The notes below the pieces were generated by a model, which was not told the origin of the DNA, made no database searches, and was given only the letters and a program-made list of their open reading frames with translations. Shown here piece after piece: positions 45,130-54,123 of a DNA stretch of 64,000 nt. Each line of letters begins with the position of its first letter. Positions within the stretch are counted from its first letter, which is position 1. The translations under genes were made by a program, and so were the position numbers. The stretch is from Alphaproteobacteria bacterium (GTDB taxonomy: Bacteria; Pseudomonadota; Alphaproteobacteria; Micavibrionales; Micavibrionaceae): the NCBI GenBank assembly GCA_021775995.1, contig JAJFGS010000003.1, forward strand, positions 205,654-269,653. The letters are read 5' to 3'.

Positions 45130-47202
45130 ATGAGCAATACAGCAGAGTCTATAGATACCGATAAGTCCGAGAAGGATACAACATCTTCAGAAAATACCAT
45201 TTCTGGGAATGATGAGATTATCTTAAACGGTGATTTCCGCATTCGTGTGGAGGAACCTCTATCTTATTTAGATAAAGGTAAAATCAGAGCTTATCGCACT
45301 ATTCGTGGCAGTCGCCATGGAGCCAATTTATTTGCTCTTGTTTGTGATCGAAGTATGACACCTCGTTTTTTAAGCAAAACGAAATATATGGCTATTGTTA
45401 ATCCTAATTTATGTAAGTTGGTTCAATCGGGCAAAGTTTTTTGGCCAAGCCATCAGCAAGAACGTTACTGTTTTATTTATGAGGACACAGTTGGAAATCC
45501 TTATATAAAACAAGATGAAAAAAATCCTGCTCTTGGATGGAAGCCAGAAAATGTTTTATCAAACATTGTTGCACCAATGGTTACAGTTCTAAGAGATCTT
45601 AGAAATAAAGAATTGGCACATGGCGAAATTTGGCCTGGAAACATGTTTGATGGTGGCGCAAAGCCAGGTCAAAAAATTAATTTGGGGGAGTGTCTAGCTT
45701 TACCTGCCTCATCAAACTTGCCCAGTTTGTATGAACCAATAGAACGTGCTTTGGCTGATCCTATGGGGCGCGGACCAGGTGATATTTCAGACGATCTCTA
45801 TTCTTTCGGTGCGTCTTTGGCGGTGATGTTACGTTCAGAAGATCCTATGAATGGTGTGAGTGATAGTAAGGTTATTGAATGTAAAATTGAAAAAGGAAGT
45901 TACGCCACTCTATTGGGCAAAGAGCGTTTAAGTGGAGCAATACTCGAACTCTTACGAGGGCTTTTATATGATGATCCTGTGCAAAGATGGACGATTGAGG
46001 ATATAGAGGCTTGGCAAGATGGAAGACGTTTAAGTCCTAAGCAGTCTCCTAAACGTGCTAAAGCAACACGGCCGATTATGTTTATGAATGAAAAATATAT
46101 ACGCCCGGAATTGCTGGCCAAAGATTTGTTTCTTGATCCTGATGAGGCTGCCAAATTAATTGATAATAATGAAATGGATCAGTGGGTTGAGCGTGCTATC
46201 GAGGACAAAACTATTAAAAATAGATTAGAGCAGGCTACACAAGATATTTCTGGGTATGAGCGCGGCGGTAGTTATAATAACCGTGCCACAGTTGCTGTTG
46301 CCCATGCTTTATATGCTGATTGTTGTGTCCAATATAAAGATATTCAGTTTCAACCCCAAGGCTTTGGTAAATATTTAACGTACGCCTATGTACAAAATAT
46401 TGATATTGATCCCTACGTTGACGTTATAAAATACAATTTTATTACACCAGTTATTCGTGAATCCCGCTCTCTTGATAAAGGAATATTATCATCAACATTT
46501 GAGCACGCACGTAATTTTATAAAGCAGAAAGGTTTAAGCGCTGGGCTTGAGAGATGCATATATATTCTGAACCCAGAGGCTCCCTGTTTGAGTCCTATTC
46601 TTGATAAATACTATGTTCAAACAACAGCTGATATGATGAATGCTTTTGAAAGTATATGTGAAAAATCATCAAAGGCGACTATTCTCTTCGATAGGCACGT
46701 CATTTCTTTTTTATCAGTCAAGGACAGGCAAAATATTGATCCATATTTATCTGAATTGTCTTTAAATGACCCAAGAAAAAAAGCTTTAGCACAACTTAAG
46801 ATTTTAGCTACTATCCAAAAAAGATTGGGTCTTGATGGCTATCCTGCAATTACACAATGGGCATTAAATAATTTTTCTTCTGTATTTGAACGTTTCCATG
46901 ATAGTGAAAAAAGTAATTCTTTAAAACAGCAGGCTGAAAAAATGGCTAGAGACGGTGATTTAAAAGGCTTTGCTGCGTTATTTGATAACCCCAAATTATA
47001 CGAACACGATGTTGATGCTTTTTTTCAAGCAAAAGAACATTATCAGAAGCTTGTTGATGAGCGTAATTTAATAGAGAAAGAATTGTCTAAAGGGGATCGT
47101 TATGGACGAAATACGGGACGCCAAATTGCTTCTGTTATATCAATGATTATTTCTTTTCTAATTATGATTGTTGCTGTTTATAAAGCTTTTTTAGGGGGGT
47201 AA
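45130..47202 (+). CDS. Protein-kinase-like (probable pseudokinase) membrane protein
   Basis: This 690-residue protein has a degenerate kinase fold at about residues 35-305 and a C-terminal membrane anchor (about 668-687). The catalytic-loop equivalent is HGEIWPGN at 164-171, where HRDxKxxN would be expected. The catalytic Asp is Glu and the Lys is Trp. No DFG is seen (LGE instead), while the alpha-F region DDLYSFG (221-227) is kept. The middle 350 residues are helical and unknown, containing repeated helices such as HDVDAFFQAKEHYQKLVDE. A signalling scaffold is more likely than an active kinase. It is followed by a small membrane protein after 1 base. Confidence 0.75.
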   Translation: MSNTAESIDTDKSEKDTTSSENTISGNDEIILNGDFRIRVEEPLSYLDKGKIRAYRTIRGSRHGANLFALVCDRSMTPRFLSKTKYMAIVNPNLCKLVQSGKVFWPSHQQERYCFIYEDTVGNPYIKQDEKNPALGWKPENVLSNIVAPMVTVLRDLRNKELAHGEIWPGNMFDGGAKPGQKINLGECLALPASSNLPSLYEPIERALADPMGRGPGDISDDLYSFGASLAVMLRSEDPMNGVSDSKVIECKIEKGSYATLLGKERLSGAILELLRGLLYDDPVQRWTIEDIEAWQDGRRLSPKQSPKRAKATRPIMFMNEKYIRPELLAKDLFLDPDEAAKLIDNNEMDQWVERAIEDKTIKNRLEQATQDISGYERGGSYNNRATVAVAHALYADCCVQYKDIQFQPQGFGKYLTYAYVQNIDIDPYVDVIKYNFITPVIRESRSLDKGILSSTFEHARNFIKQKGLSAGLERCIYILNPEAPCLSPILDKYYVQTTADMMNAFESICEKSSKATILFDRHVISFLSVKDRQNIDPYLSELSLNDPRKKALAQLKILATIQKRLGLDGYPAITQWALNNFSSVFERFHDSEKSNSLKQQAEKMARDGDLKGFAALFDNPKLYEHDVDAFFQAKEHYQKLVDERNLIEKELSKGDRYGRNTGRQIASVISMIISFLIMIVAVYKAFLGG

Positions 47203-47203
47203 A

Positions 47204-47737
47204 ATGGCAAAAAAGAAAAATAATAAAAAATCGAAAAATATTAAGAAACCTAAAATTAGCTTTAAGGCACTATTTCTTTTTTTCTTAGCCATTATAGGCT
47301 GTATTTTATATTTACCTACAGCGATATTATTCATCGTTGGAATGTTACCAACCTTTGTTTCTTATATTACAGATACACAGACAGGTAAAAATAAAACATT
47401 CACAATTGGAGCTATCAATTTTTCTGGATGTTTTTATTATTTAGTTCATATTTGGAACACTTCTCATCCAATGGACGTTGCGATGAATTATTTGTCTAAT
47501 CCCATGACAATTGTTGTAATTTATTCGGCTGCAGGCTTGGGCTATGTCATAAATTACGTCGCTACGGTCATTGTTTCATCTATTTTAAGGCAAAAAGGTC
47601 TTCTACGTCTTGAAAAGATTGAGGAAAGAAAAAGAAAGCTTGAAGAGAGGTGGGGTGAAAAAGTTAATGGCGAGAGACCTTTAGACGGTCAGGGGTTTTT
47701 ATTGGAGAATCCAGATAATTTAGAAGAAAGTGCTTAA
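47204..47737 (+). CDS. Small multi-pass membrane protein
   Basis: This 177-residue protein has a very basic start (MAKKKNNKKSKNIKKPKIS). About three or four hydrophobic segments follow (FLFFLAIIGCILYLPTAI; LFIVGMLPTFVSYIT; IVVIYSAAGLGYVINYVATV). The tail is a charged coiled coil (LEKIEERKRKLEERWGEK). The family is not recognised. It begins 1 base after the pseudokinase-like gene and must be co-expressed with it. Together they may form a membrane complex, which is inference. The Tad locus starts 127 bases later. Confidence 0.75.
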   Translation: MAKKKNNKKSKNIKKPKISFKALFLFFLAIIGCILYLPTAILFIVGMLPTFVSYITDTQTGKNKTFTIGAINFSGCFYYLVHIWNTSHPMDVAMNYLSNPMTIVVIYSAAGLGYVINYVATVIVSSILRQKGLLRLEKIEERKRKLEERWGEKVNGERPLDGQGFLLENPDNLEESA

Positions 47738-47864
47738 TTCTTAATCTTTCTTTAAAGGAAATAAATGTATAATAAACCAAGGTTTACGATTTTAAGAGCA
47801 TGTCTATCTTTACAGGATTGGCATGTTTTTCACATTTAGGATATATAAAAAATTTTAGTTAAAT

Positions 47865-48404
47865 ATGTTTAAAATGCCATATAAAAATATAGTGCGCTGG
47901 CAAAAAAACGACGATGGTTCAACAGCTGTCGAGTTTGCCCTTATTGGTATTCCTTTTATTCTCATGGTTATTGGAATTATTGAGATGGCATTGATGTTTG
48001 CTACGCAAAGCTTGCTGGAGTCTTCTACAGCTGAGGCCGCACGTGAGATTCGTACAGGAGCTGTTCAGCAAGGTGGCGGAGAAAGCTTATTTCAAGATGT
48101 TTTATGCGAATACGCAGATGTGTTTATTAATTGTGATGGCCTTCAATATCAAATTGTATCTGTTGATTCATTCCAAGATGCCGCAGATTTTCCTGATGCT
48201 GAATTTGATGAAGAGGGTGATCTTGAAAATCAAGGTTTTGATGCTGGAGGCGTTAGTGACGTTGTAATGATACGGATTGCCTACAAATATGCCATTAAAA
48301 CGCCAATGATGCAGTTAATGTTAACAAATAATAGTGATGGTAATCGTATATTATTATCGACGGTTGTTTTACAAACCGAACCTTATGAGTTTGAAGAAGA
48401 ATAA
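47865..48404 (+). CDS. tadE: TadE-family pseudopilin of the Tad pilus
   Basis: This 179-residue protein has the TadE/TadG N-terminal signature: a short leader ending in DDGSTAVEFALIGIPFILMV, with Glu at the processing-site pattern, and one long hydrophobic helix. The periplasmic part has two cysteines (VLCEYADVFINC) that may form a disulfide. TadE-type minor pilins are cut by the prepilin peptidase and needed for Flp pilus biogenesis. The ATG at 47865 is used; 47874 is an alternative. It opens the plus-strand Tad operon and is followed by a second TadE-like gene after 1 base. Confidence 0.85.
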   Translation: MFKMPYKNIVRWQKNDDGSTAVEFALIGIPFILMVIGIIEMALMFATQSLLESSTAEAAREIRTGAVQQGGGESLFQDVLCEYADVFINCDGLQYQIVSVDSFQDAADFPDAEFDEEGDLENQGFDAGGVSDVVMIRIAYKYAIKTPMMQLMLTNNSDGNRILLSTVVLQTEPYEFEEE

Positions 48405-48405
48405 A

Positions 48406-48954
48406 ATGATAAAAAGAATATTCAATAAGATAAAAAATTCTCGTTATTCTAAAGATGAAAGCGGTTTATCTGTTGTGGAAATGGGAATTCTTTTTCCGGT
48501 TTTACTATCAATGATGATGGCTGTTTATGATTTAGGACAAGGTATTGTTGTTAATCAAAAAACGGTAGCTGCGGCACAAATTATTGGTGATTTGGTTACG
48601 CGTGCTGAGGTTGTTGATTTTGATATGATTACTGATGTTGTTAATGCTGGAGAATTGGCATTAGCTCCTTATTCAACTGTGGCCTTTGGTTACGACATCG
48701 CAAGTATTGTATTTGATGAAGATTCTGACCCTGTCATATTATGGCGGGTCACTGAAAACATGGATCAATCGGATTCGGCTATTAATTCAACTGACGGATT
48801 GGGAGAAGAAGGTGAAGGTGTTGTTGTTGTAAGTGTAGCATATGAATATGTACCTTATTTTAGTAGCTTTGTTATTGATTCTTTTAATATGACAGAGCGT
48901 GCCTTCCTGCGAGGAAGAAAGAGTGCGACCGTTGCTTGTTTAGATTGCCCATAA
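48406..48954 (+). CDS. Second TadE-family pseudopilin
   Basis: This protein of about 182 residues starts at 48406, directly behind the first tadE stop. A longer frame extends back into that gene without good reason. The leader ends in KDESGLSVVEMGILFPVLLS, with the Glu of class III pseudopilins, followed by the transmembrane helix. The periplasmic domain is acidic and ends CLDCP. It is probably TadF-like in role, working beside TadE and TadG at the pilus base. Confidence 0.8.
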   Translation: MIKRIFNKIKNSRYSKDESGLSVVEMGILFPVLLSMMMAVYDLGQGIVVNQKTVAAAQIIGDLVTRAEVVDFDMITDVVNAGELALAPYSTVAFGYDIASIVFDEDSDPVILWRVTENMDQSDSAINSTDGLGEEGEGVVVVSVAYEYVPYFSSFVIDSFNMTERAFLRGRKSATVACLDCP

Positions 48955-48976
48955 AAATAAATAAAAAGGCTATAAA

Positions 48977-50449
48977 ATGAAAATATTCAATAAAGTAAAA
49001 ACAGTTAAGAAACATTTTTCAGAGTTTTTTCGTGAACAATCTGGTGTTGTTGCTGTTGCTTTTGGGATCATAATACCAGTTGTTATTGGTTCTGTTGGTT
49101 TGTCCGTCGATATGTCACAGGCATATTTGGTAAAAGCGAGATTATCTAGTGCTTTAGATGCGGCGGCTCTTGCGGCTGCAGCAACTGGTTCAGACGATGA
49201 AGGTGCAATCCAAGATAAAGTAGATGCCTTTATGGAGGCAAATTACCCTGAAGGCCGCATTGGTTCAAAAATTGCTATTGATGTTGCTTTAAACGGCGAT
49301 GAGTTAACGGTGACAGCAACAGCGCGCCTTGAAACTTCTTTTATGAGAATTTTTGGTTACGATGAGATTGATGTTGATGCACAGACAATTGTTCAGCGAG
49401 AGGTTCGCGGTCTTGAGGTTGTCATGGTGCTAGATAATACGGGTTCCATGTCAACGAATGATAATATTAGTACGCTTAAAACTTCGACAACGAATTTCAT
49501 CGAAATTTTATTTGCAAGTGTCGACGATCCTGAACTTGTTAAAGTAGGCTTGGTTCCTTACGCAAGTTCTGTGAACGTAGGGCCTTATGGTTTAGGGTTG
49601 GACATGCTTGGTGGTGATTATGGTGATAGCTTTGTTGTTCCTCCAGAGGATGATGAATATGAAGGTTACTTCAATGGCTTGAATCAATATACTGGTGATA
49701 ACTATGGTATTGCTGAAGCTGATCTTGAATATGATACATCAGAAAAAGGACAGTGGCATGGTTGTGTGCTGGCTGAGGATAATCCATTAGATGTAGAGGA
49801 CCATAGTGGACCATGGGAAATGTATCGCCATGATTATAACGGCCATGATTTCTATGCTAATAATGACTACTATAGTGACAGTAGCCCATATGATTCAACA
49901 TATGCAGAAGTTTATAATGCTTATTATGGGCCTAATCTATATTGTCCTGAACAACCGATTGTGCCGTTAACAAGTGATGAAGAATTTTTATTAGATTCTG
50001 CTGATGAAATGACAGCCAGTGGTGCAACACTTGGTAACTTTGGTATGGTATGGGGCTATCGTGTCCTATCGCCAGAGCAGCCTTTTATAGAAGGTGCTGA
50101 ATATAGCAATGATCAATGGGATAAGGTTGCTCTTATTATGACTGACGGTAACAATACAATGAGTAATGTATATTCCGCTTATGGACGGTCAAACGAGCAT
50201 AGTCTTGATGCAGATGATCTAGATGATCGTTTTGCGGATACTTGTTCCAATATGAAGGCGGCTGGTATTTTAATCTATGCTGTCACATTTCAGGATGGTG
50301 GCGGTGATATTGATCAAGCAACCTATGATTTATTCAGAGATTGTGCCAGTGAGCCCACTAAATACCATCATGCGCCTTCTCAAGCAGACCTAGAGGAGGT
50401 ATTTGAGCAAATCGCTCGTGAGCTAAGTAATCTGTATATTAAACAGTAA
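48977..50449 (+). CDS. tadG: TadG-like pilus protein with von Willebrand factor A domain
   Basis: This 490-residue protein begins with the Tad pseudopilin segment (SGVVAVAFGIIIPVVIGSVG). It then has a von Willebrand A domain with the metal-ion-dependent adhesion site DNTGS at 153-157 and ALIMTDGNNTMSN further on. Between them lies a Tyr/Asp/Asn-rich insert of about 110 residues (roughly 205-315) with two cysteines. TadG-type proteins anchor or regulate the pilus and may contact surfaces. Both the TadG assignment and the vWA domain are clear. The insert is unusual. Confidence 0.87.
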   Translation: MKIFNKVKTVKKHFSEFFREQSGVVAVAFGIIIPVVIGSVGLSVDMSQAYLVKARLSSALDAAALAAAATGSDDEGAIQDKVDAFMEANYPEGRIGSKIAIDVALNGDELTVTATARLETSFMRIFGYDEIDVDAQTIVQREVRGLEVVMVLDNTGSMSTNDNISTLKTSTTNFIEILFASVDDPELVKVGLVPYASSVNVGPYGLGLDMLGGDYGDSFVVPPEDDEYEGYFNGLNQYTGDNYGIAEADLEYDTSEKGQWHGCVLAEDNPLDVEDHSGPWEMYRHDYNGHDFYANNDYYSDSSPYDSTYAEVYNAYYGPNLYCPEQPIVPLTSDEEFLLDSADEMTASGATLGNFGMVWGYRVLSPEQPFIEGAEYSNDQWDKVALIMTDGNNTMSNVYSAYGRSNEHSLDADDLDDRFADTCSNMKAAGILIYAVTFQDGGGDIDQATYDLFRDCASEPTKYHHAPSQADLEEVFEQIARELSNLYIKQ

Positions 50450-50639
50450 AAAATGGCAGAAAAGCTAGAAAAAATGCAAATAATTTACGAAATACATAAA
50501 ATACTAGCTTTTTTTAACCTCACCTTAAAAAGATATGATATATTCTAGTATCTAGCGGTTCATGTTTTCGCGGCACACGTGAAAATTAAAAGGACTAAAA
50601 TAAATTAAAAAGACTATTTTATAACGAAGGAGATTCTTA

Positions 50640-50819
50640 ATGTTAAAATTACTTGCTTTAAAAAATGCTTACTTAAAAAATGAAGAAGGCGCGACAGCCA
50701 TTGAATATGGTTTGATTGCTGCTGGTATTTCACTTGCTATCGTTGGTGCTGTTTATGCATTCGGTGGTGATCTGAATACTCTATTTGAAGGCTTCTCAGC
50801 TGCGTTAAACGGCGAATAA
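50640..50819 (+). CDS. flp: Flp-family type IVb major pilin
   Basis: This 59-residue prepilin is the likely main subunit of the Tad pilus. The leader (17 residues, ending NEEG) is followed by ATAIEYGLIAAGISLAIVGA. The Flp box and the Glu at mature position 5 are thus in place, and cleavage is expected after Gly17. A strong GAAGGAG site lies upstream and a perfect 14-base stem-loop downstream, as expected for a highly expressed pilin. It shares the box and AFGGDL with the orphan pilin at 18077. Confidence 0.93.
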   Translation: MLKLLALKNAYLKNEEGATAIEYGLIAAGISLAIVGAVYAFGGDLNTLFEGFSAALNGE

Positions 50820-50862
50820 GCCTAAGCTTAATACAGCCTCTAGTGCTGTAACTTAATAATTC

Positions 50863-50905
50863 ATAAGAAAGCCTGTAGCTTAAATAAAAAAACAGGCTTT
50901 CTTAT
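50863..50905 (+). terminator. Perfect 14-base stem-loop after flp
   Basis: ATAAGAAAGCCTGT (50863-50876) pairs perfectly with ACAGGCTTTCTTAT (50892-50905) around an A-rich 15-base loop. No long T run follows, so it may be a partial terminator or a 3' stabiliser that lets flp mRNA exceed that of cpaA onward. Confidence 0.6.
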
Positions 50906-50984
50906 TCCTCAAAATTTCAAATTCTAATTTTCAAATAAATAATTCTTATTTTCCGTTAACTTTACACGCTCGGATTCTAATTTC

Positions 50985-51548
50985 ATGGTATTGGTTTTTA
51001 TAATTACATTTTGTATTATCGTTGCGCTTGGGTTTGGCGCTGCGGCAGCATGGTCTGACTTTAACCGTTTAATTATTCCTAATATTTACGCTGCCCTTGT
51101 GGGCGCGGCTTTTATACCCGCTTTTCTTACCATTACTTTCCTTGCGCCAGAAGTTTCATTTTTTGGATCTTGGAAAAGCCATCTCATCGCTTTGGTTTTT
51201 ATGTTTCTTGTTTCGTATAGTCTGTTTCATTTTAGAATGATTGGTGGTGGTGATGCCAAATTATTGAGCGTATTTGCTTTATGGGCGGGCGTTAAAGGCT
51301 TAATGCCATTGCTCTTTATTATGGCTGTTATGGGTGGCGTCTTAGGCGGTGTTACTCTGGTTCTTAATAAATGGAAACCCGTAAAAAACCCTCAAGAAAA
51401 TAGCTGGATTGCTAGATCGCAAACAGGAGCAAAAGATGTTCCTTACGGTATCGCTATTTTTGCAGGAGCCGTCTTTTCTTTCTGGCAGGCGGGATATTTA
51501 CAACCAACTGAACTGATTGCTTTGGCAATGGAAACTTTAGGATCATAA
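50985..51548 (+). CDS. cpaA: Prepilin peptidase CpaA/TadV (A24 aspartic protease)
   Basis: CpaA cuts and methylates Flp and pseudopilin leaders. This 187-residue polytopic protein has the two catalytic aspartates expected in A24 proteases: Asp25 in SDFNRLIIPN and Asp90 in GGGDAKL. The N-methyltransferase cytosolic domain is absent, as is usual for the CpaA branch. It starts about 80 bases after the flp stem-loop and begins the assembly part of the operon. Confidence 0.92.
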   Translation: MVLVFIITFCIIVALGFGAAAAWSDFNRLIIPNIYAALVGAAFIPAFLTITFLAPEVSFFGSWKSHLIALVFMFLVSYSLFHFRMIGGGDAKLLSVFALWAGVKGLMPLLFIMAVMGGVLGGVTLVLNKWKPVKNPQENSWIARSQTGAKDVPYGIAIFAGAVFSFWQAGYLQPTELIALAMETLGS

Positions 51549-51551
51549 ATT

Positions 51552-52529
51552 ATGAATAAAAATATTTTAATTGTTCTTGCTGGTGGATTTCTTATTGCCG
51601 TTCTTGTGGCGGTGATGTTGCAAGCGACGTTGAGTGGCTCTAAAAAAGAACTTGATACAGAGCGCATTCAAATTTTAGTGGCAGCAAAAAATTTAGGTGT
51701 CGGTAAGGAACTTAAAGAAGGTGATTTAAAATGGCAGGACTGGCCAAAAGATACATCCTTTACTGGTGCAATTATACGTGACGGTGAACAGCCAGCGATG
51801 GAAGCCGCACATGGCAAGCTTTTACGTTCTCTTTCTCAAGGTCAGCCAGTTCATTTTTCTTTGGTTGTAGAAGATGACAAAGGTGATTTTCTCTCTGCTA
51901 ATGTTGGAAAGGGAATGCGTGCCGTTGGTATTAGTGTGAAGTCTTATGCGCTTGCCGATCGTCTTATGCGCCCAGGTGATTTTGTTGATGTGATGGTGAC
52001 ATATAAAGTTACCGTTAATACGCGCAATAATCCGGAAGCATCCAATCTTGTTAGTAAATATGCAACAGAAACAATTCTTGAAAATATCCGTGTTTTGGCA
52101 ATTGATAATAATGACACCAAGGCTGTTGATGAAGAAGAAGAGGATGGAAAATCTAAAAAGAAAAAGAAAAGCGCAAAGAAAGCAACCATAACATTAGAAG
52201 TTACACCTGATGGAGCAGAAGGATTAGTTCTAGCTGATAGAATGGGTGATATAGGTTTTGCGCTTCGTAGTATTGGGGATAATAAGCCATCAGAAACTGA
52301 TTTATCAACAACGGATGTTGGTGTGAGTAAAGTCATGACAAAACTATCAACAATGACGGGTGCATCATCTGCTGTCAGAATTTATAATGGAGATCAAATG
52401 CAAGAGGTGAGGGCGCGCCAACCTCAAGACGAATCAAGCGTTGAGTTTTCTGTTGAAGAAGAAACTTTGCCCGACCAAAAAATTATTATAACTCCAGAAG
52501 CGTTAGAGCAGCTCGGGAATGAGGAATAA
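51552..52529 (+). CDS. cpaB: Flp pilus assembly protein CpaB/RcpC
   Basis: This 325-residue periplasmic protein is anchored by an N-terminal helix (ILIVLAGGFLIAVLVAVML). An SAF domain follows (ILVAAKNLGVGKELKEGDLK), then GKGMRAVGISVKSYALADRL and PGDFVDVMVTY, which are the CpaB signatures. A Lys-rich stretch (KSKKKKKSAKKA) lies in a loop near residue 200. It is thought to stabilise the secretin. Gene overlap with cpaC is minimal, and the order flp-cpaA-cpaB-cpaC is standard. Confidence 0.9.
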   Translation: MNKNILIVLAGGFLIAVLVAVMLQATLSGSKKELDTERIQILVAAKNLGVGKELKEGDLKWQDWPKDTSFTGAIIRDGEQPAMEAAHGKLLRSLSQGQPVHFSLVVEDDKGDFLSANVGKGMRAVGISVKSYALADRLMRPGDFVDVMVTYKVTVNTRNNPEASNLVSKYATETILENIRVLAIDNNDTKAVDEEEEDGKSKKKKKSAKKATITLEVTPDGAEGLVLADRMGDIGFALRSIGDNKPSETDLSTTDVGVSKVMTKLSTMTGASSAVRIYNGDQMQEVRARQPQDESSVEFSVEEETLPDQKIIITPEALEQLGNEE

Positions 52530-52533
52530 AAAA

Positions 52534-54111
52534 ATGAAAAAAAGAATAGCCAATCATCTGATTATTTTTTCTTTAGGAATTTGTTGTATCAGTGCTTTTA
52601 TGATGGGATCCTTAACGATCGCCAAGGCAGATAAAGCAGATGTTGCGATGCTGGGGAAGGCAAAGCCTTCGGGTGTTGTTTTGATGCTTGGTAAAGCGGA
52701 CATGGTGAATATTGGTGGTGAAATTGCTGATGTGTTAATAGCAGATCCTTCAGTCGTTGACGTGATGGCAGTAAAGTCTAATCGTTTATATCTTGTTGGT
52801 TCTAAATTGGGTGATACGAATATCATGGCGTTAGACGCCGATGGTAATATTTTAAGAAAAGTAAATGTTCATGTACAAATGGATACAGAGCGTTTGCAAG
52901 CGATGATTGATGAATTATATCCAGATGAAGATATTCACATTGAAGCAATGCAAAATAGAATAGTTTTAAGTGGTAATGTGTCAACACCGGCTGTTGCAAA
53001 TAAAATTGTTGACCTTGTTGGTGATTACGCTGGCACTGTGCAGGGATTAACGGAGTGGGAACATGATAAAATAATTGTCAACATGATGGGTGTGCGCGGT
53101 GAACAACAAGTCATGCTGAAAGTTAAGATTGTTGAAGCTTCCCGCAGTGCGGTTAAAAACTTAGGGTTGAATTTCCAAGCATTAGGGGCAGGTAATCCTA
53201 ATAGTTTAAGTGGCTCTGTGAACAGTGCTGCGGGATTAGGTTTGAGCGCACCGCAACAATTGGGAACGGCTCTTTTGAATTATAGCTCTGGCTCATTTGG
53301 TAATTTAGCTCTCCTCGCACAAGCCTTAGAACAAGAAGGTGTTATTAACACATTGGCTGAGCCAACTTTAACAGCTATTTCTGGCGAGCAAGCTGGGTTC
53401 TTGGCTGGCGGTGAATTTCCAATTCCAACACAAATTGATAGAAATGGAAATTTAATTTACGAATTTAAACCTTTCGGTGTGTCTTTGAACTTTCGTCCTA
53501 TTGTGATGTCAAAGGATCGTATTAGCCTACAGCTGACGACAGAAGTGTCGACTACTTCTTTCGAACAAAATTTGCAACTTAATGGTATTAATGTTCCAAC
53601 CTTTAATGTTCGCCGTGCTGAAACAAATGTTGAATTGCCAAGTGGTGGAACATTGATGATTGCAGGTCTGATTAAATCAGATTCTATTTCTGGTTTATCT
53701 CAATTACCAGGTATTGGTGATATTCCTGTTATGGGTGATTTGATTAAATCGGATTCATTTCAACGTTCGGAATCTGAGGTATTGGTGATGATCACGCCGT
53801 TCCTTGTACAACCTTTTGCACAAAACCATGCGGCATCTATGTCCCCAACACAACAAATGCCAATGACAACACAAATAGAGCCTGATATGAATTATGGAGC
53901 AATGATCCCTAATGATACAAAATTACCTCGTTTGCCACCAGAAGAAGACATGGTCAATTTGGGCATCATGCCCTCTAATATGCCAGCTCCAGTGCGCCAA
54001 CAAAGCCAAATTGCAGGATTTTTTGGTGATAATTTACGCCGTGTTTATGGTCCAGATGCGCCTGAAAACTTAATTTCGCAGACTTCTGGTTTCGGATATG
54101 TACTGGATTAG
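52534..54111 (+). CDS. cpaC: Secretin CpaC/RcpA of the Tad pilus
   Basis: CpaC forms the outer-membrane channel. The start at 52534 is preferred over an in-frame ATG 15 bases upstream because GAGGAA lies 8 bases before it. The chain of about 525 residues has a signal peptide, then an N0-type domain (LIADPSVVDVMAVKSNRLYL). A BON-like region and the secretin core follow (QVMLKVKIVEASRSAVKNLG; LAEPTLTAISGEQAGFLAGG; RRAETNVELPSGGTLMIAGL). The core ends with VLVMITPFLVQP, the secretin C-terminal signature. It is complete. Confidence 0.93.
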   Translation: MKKRIANHLIIFSLGICCISAFMMGSLTIAKADKADVAMLGKAKPSGVVLMLGKADMVNIGGEIADVLIADPSVVDVMAVKSNRLYLVGSKLGDTNIMALDADGNILRKVNVHVQMDTERLQAMIDELYPDEDIHIEAMQNRIVLSGNVSTPAVANKIVDLVGDYAGTVQGLTEWEHDKIIVNMMGVRGEQQVMLKVKIVEASRSAVKNLGLNFQALGAGNPNSLSGSVNSAAGLGLSAPQQLGTALLNYSSGSFGNLALLAQALEQEGVINTLAEPTLTAISGEQAGFLAGGEFPIPTQIDRNGNLIYEFKPFGVSLNFRPIVMSKDRISLQLTTEVSTTSFEQNLQLNGINVPTFNVRRAETNVELPSGGTLMIAGLIKSDSISGLSQLPGIGDIPVMGDLIKSDSFQRSESEVLVMITPFLVQPFAQNHAASMSPTQQMPMTTQIEPDMNYGAMIPNDTKLPRLPPEEDMVNLGIMPSNMPAPVRQQSQIAGFFGDNLRRVYGPDAPENLISQTSGFGYVLD

Positions 54112-54123
54112 GGAGAATAAGTG

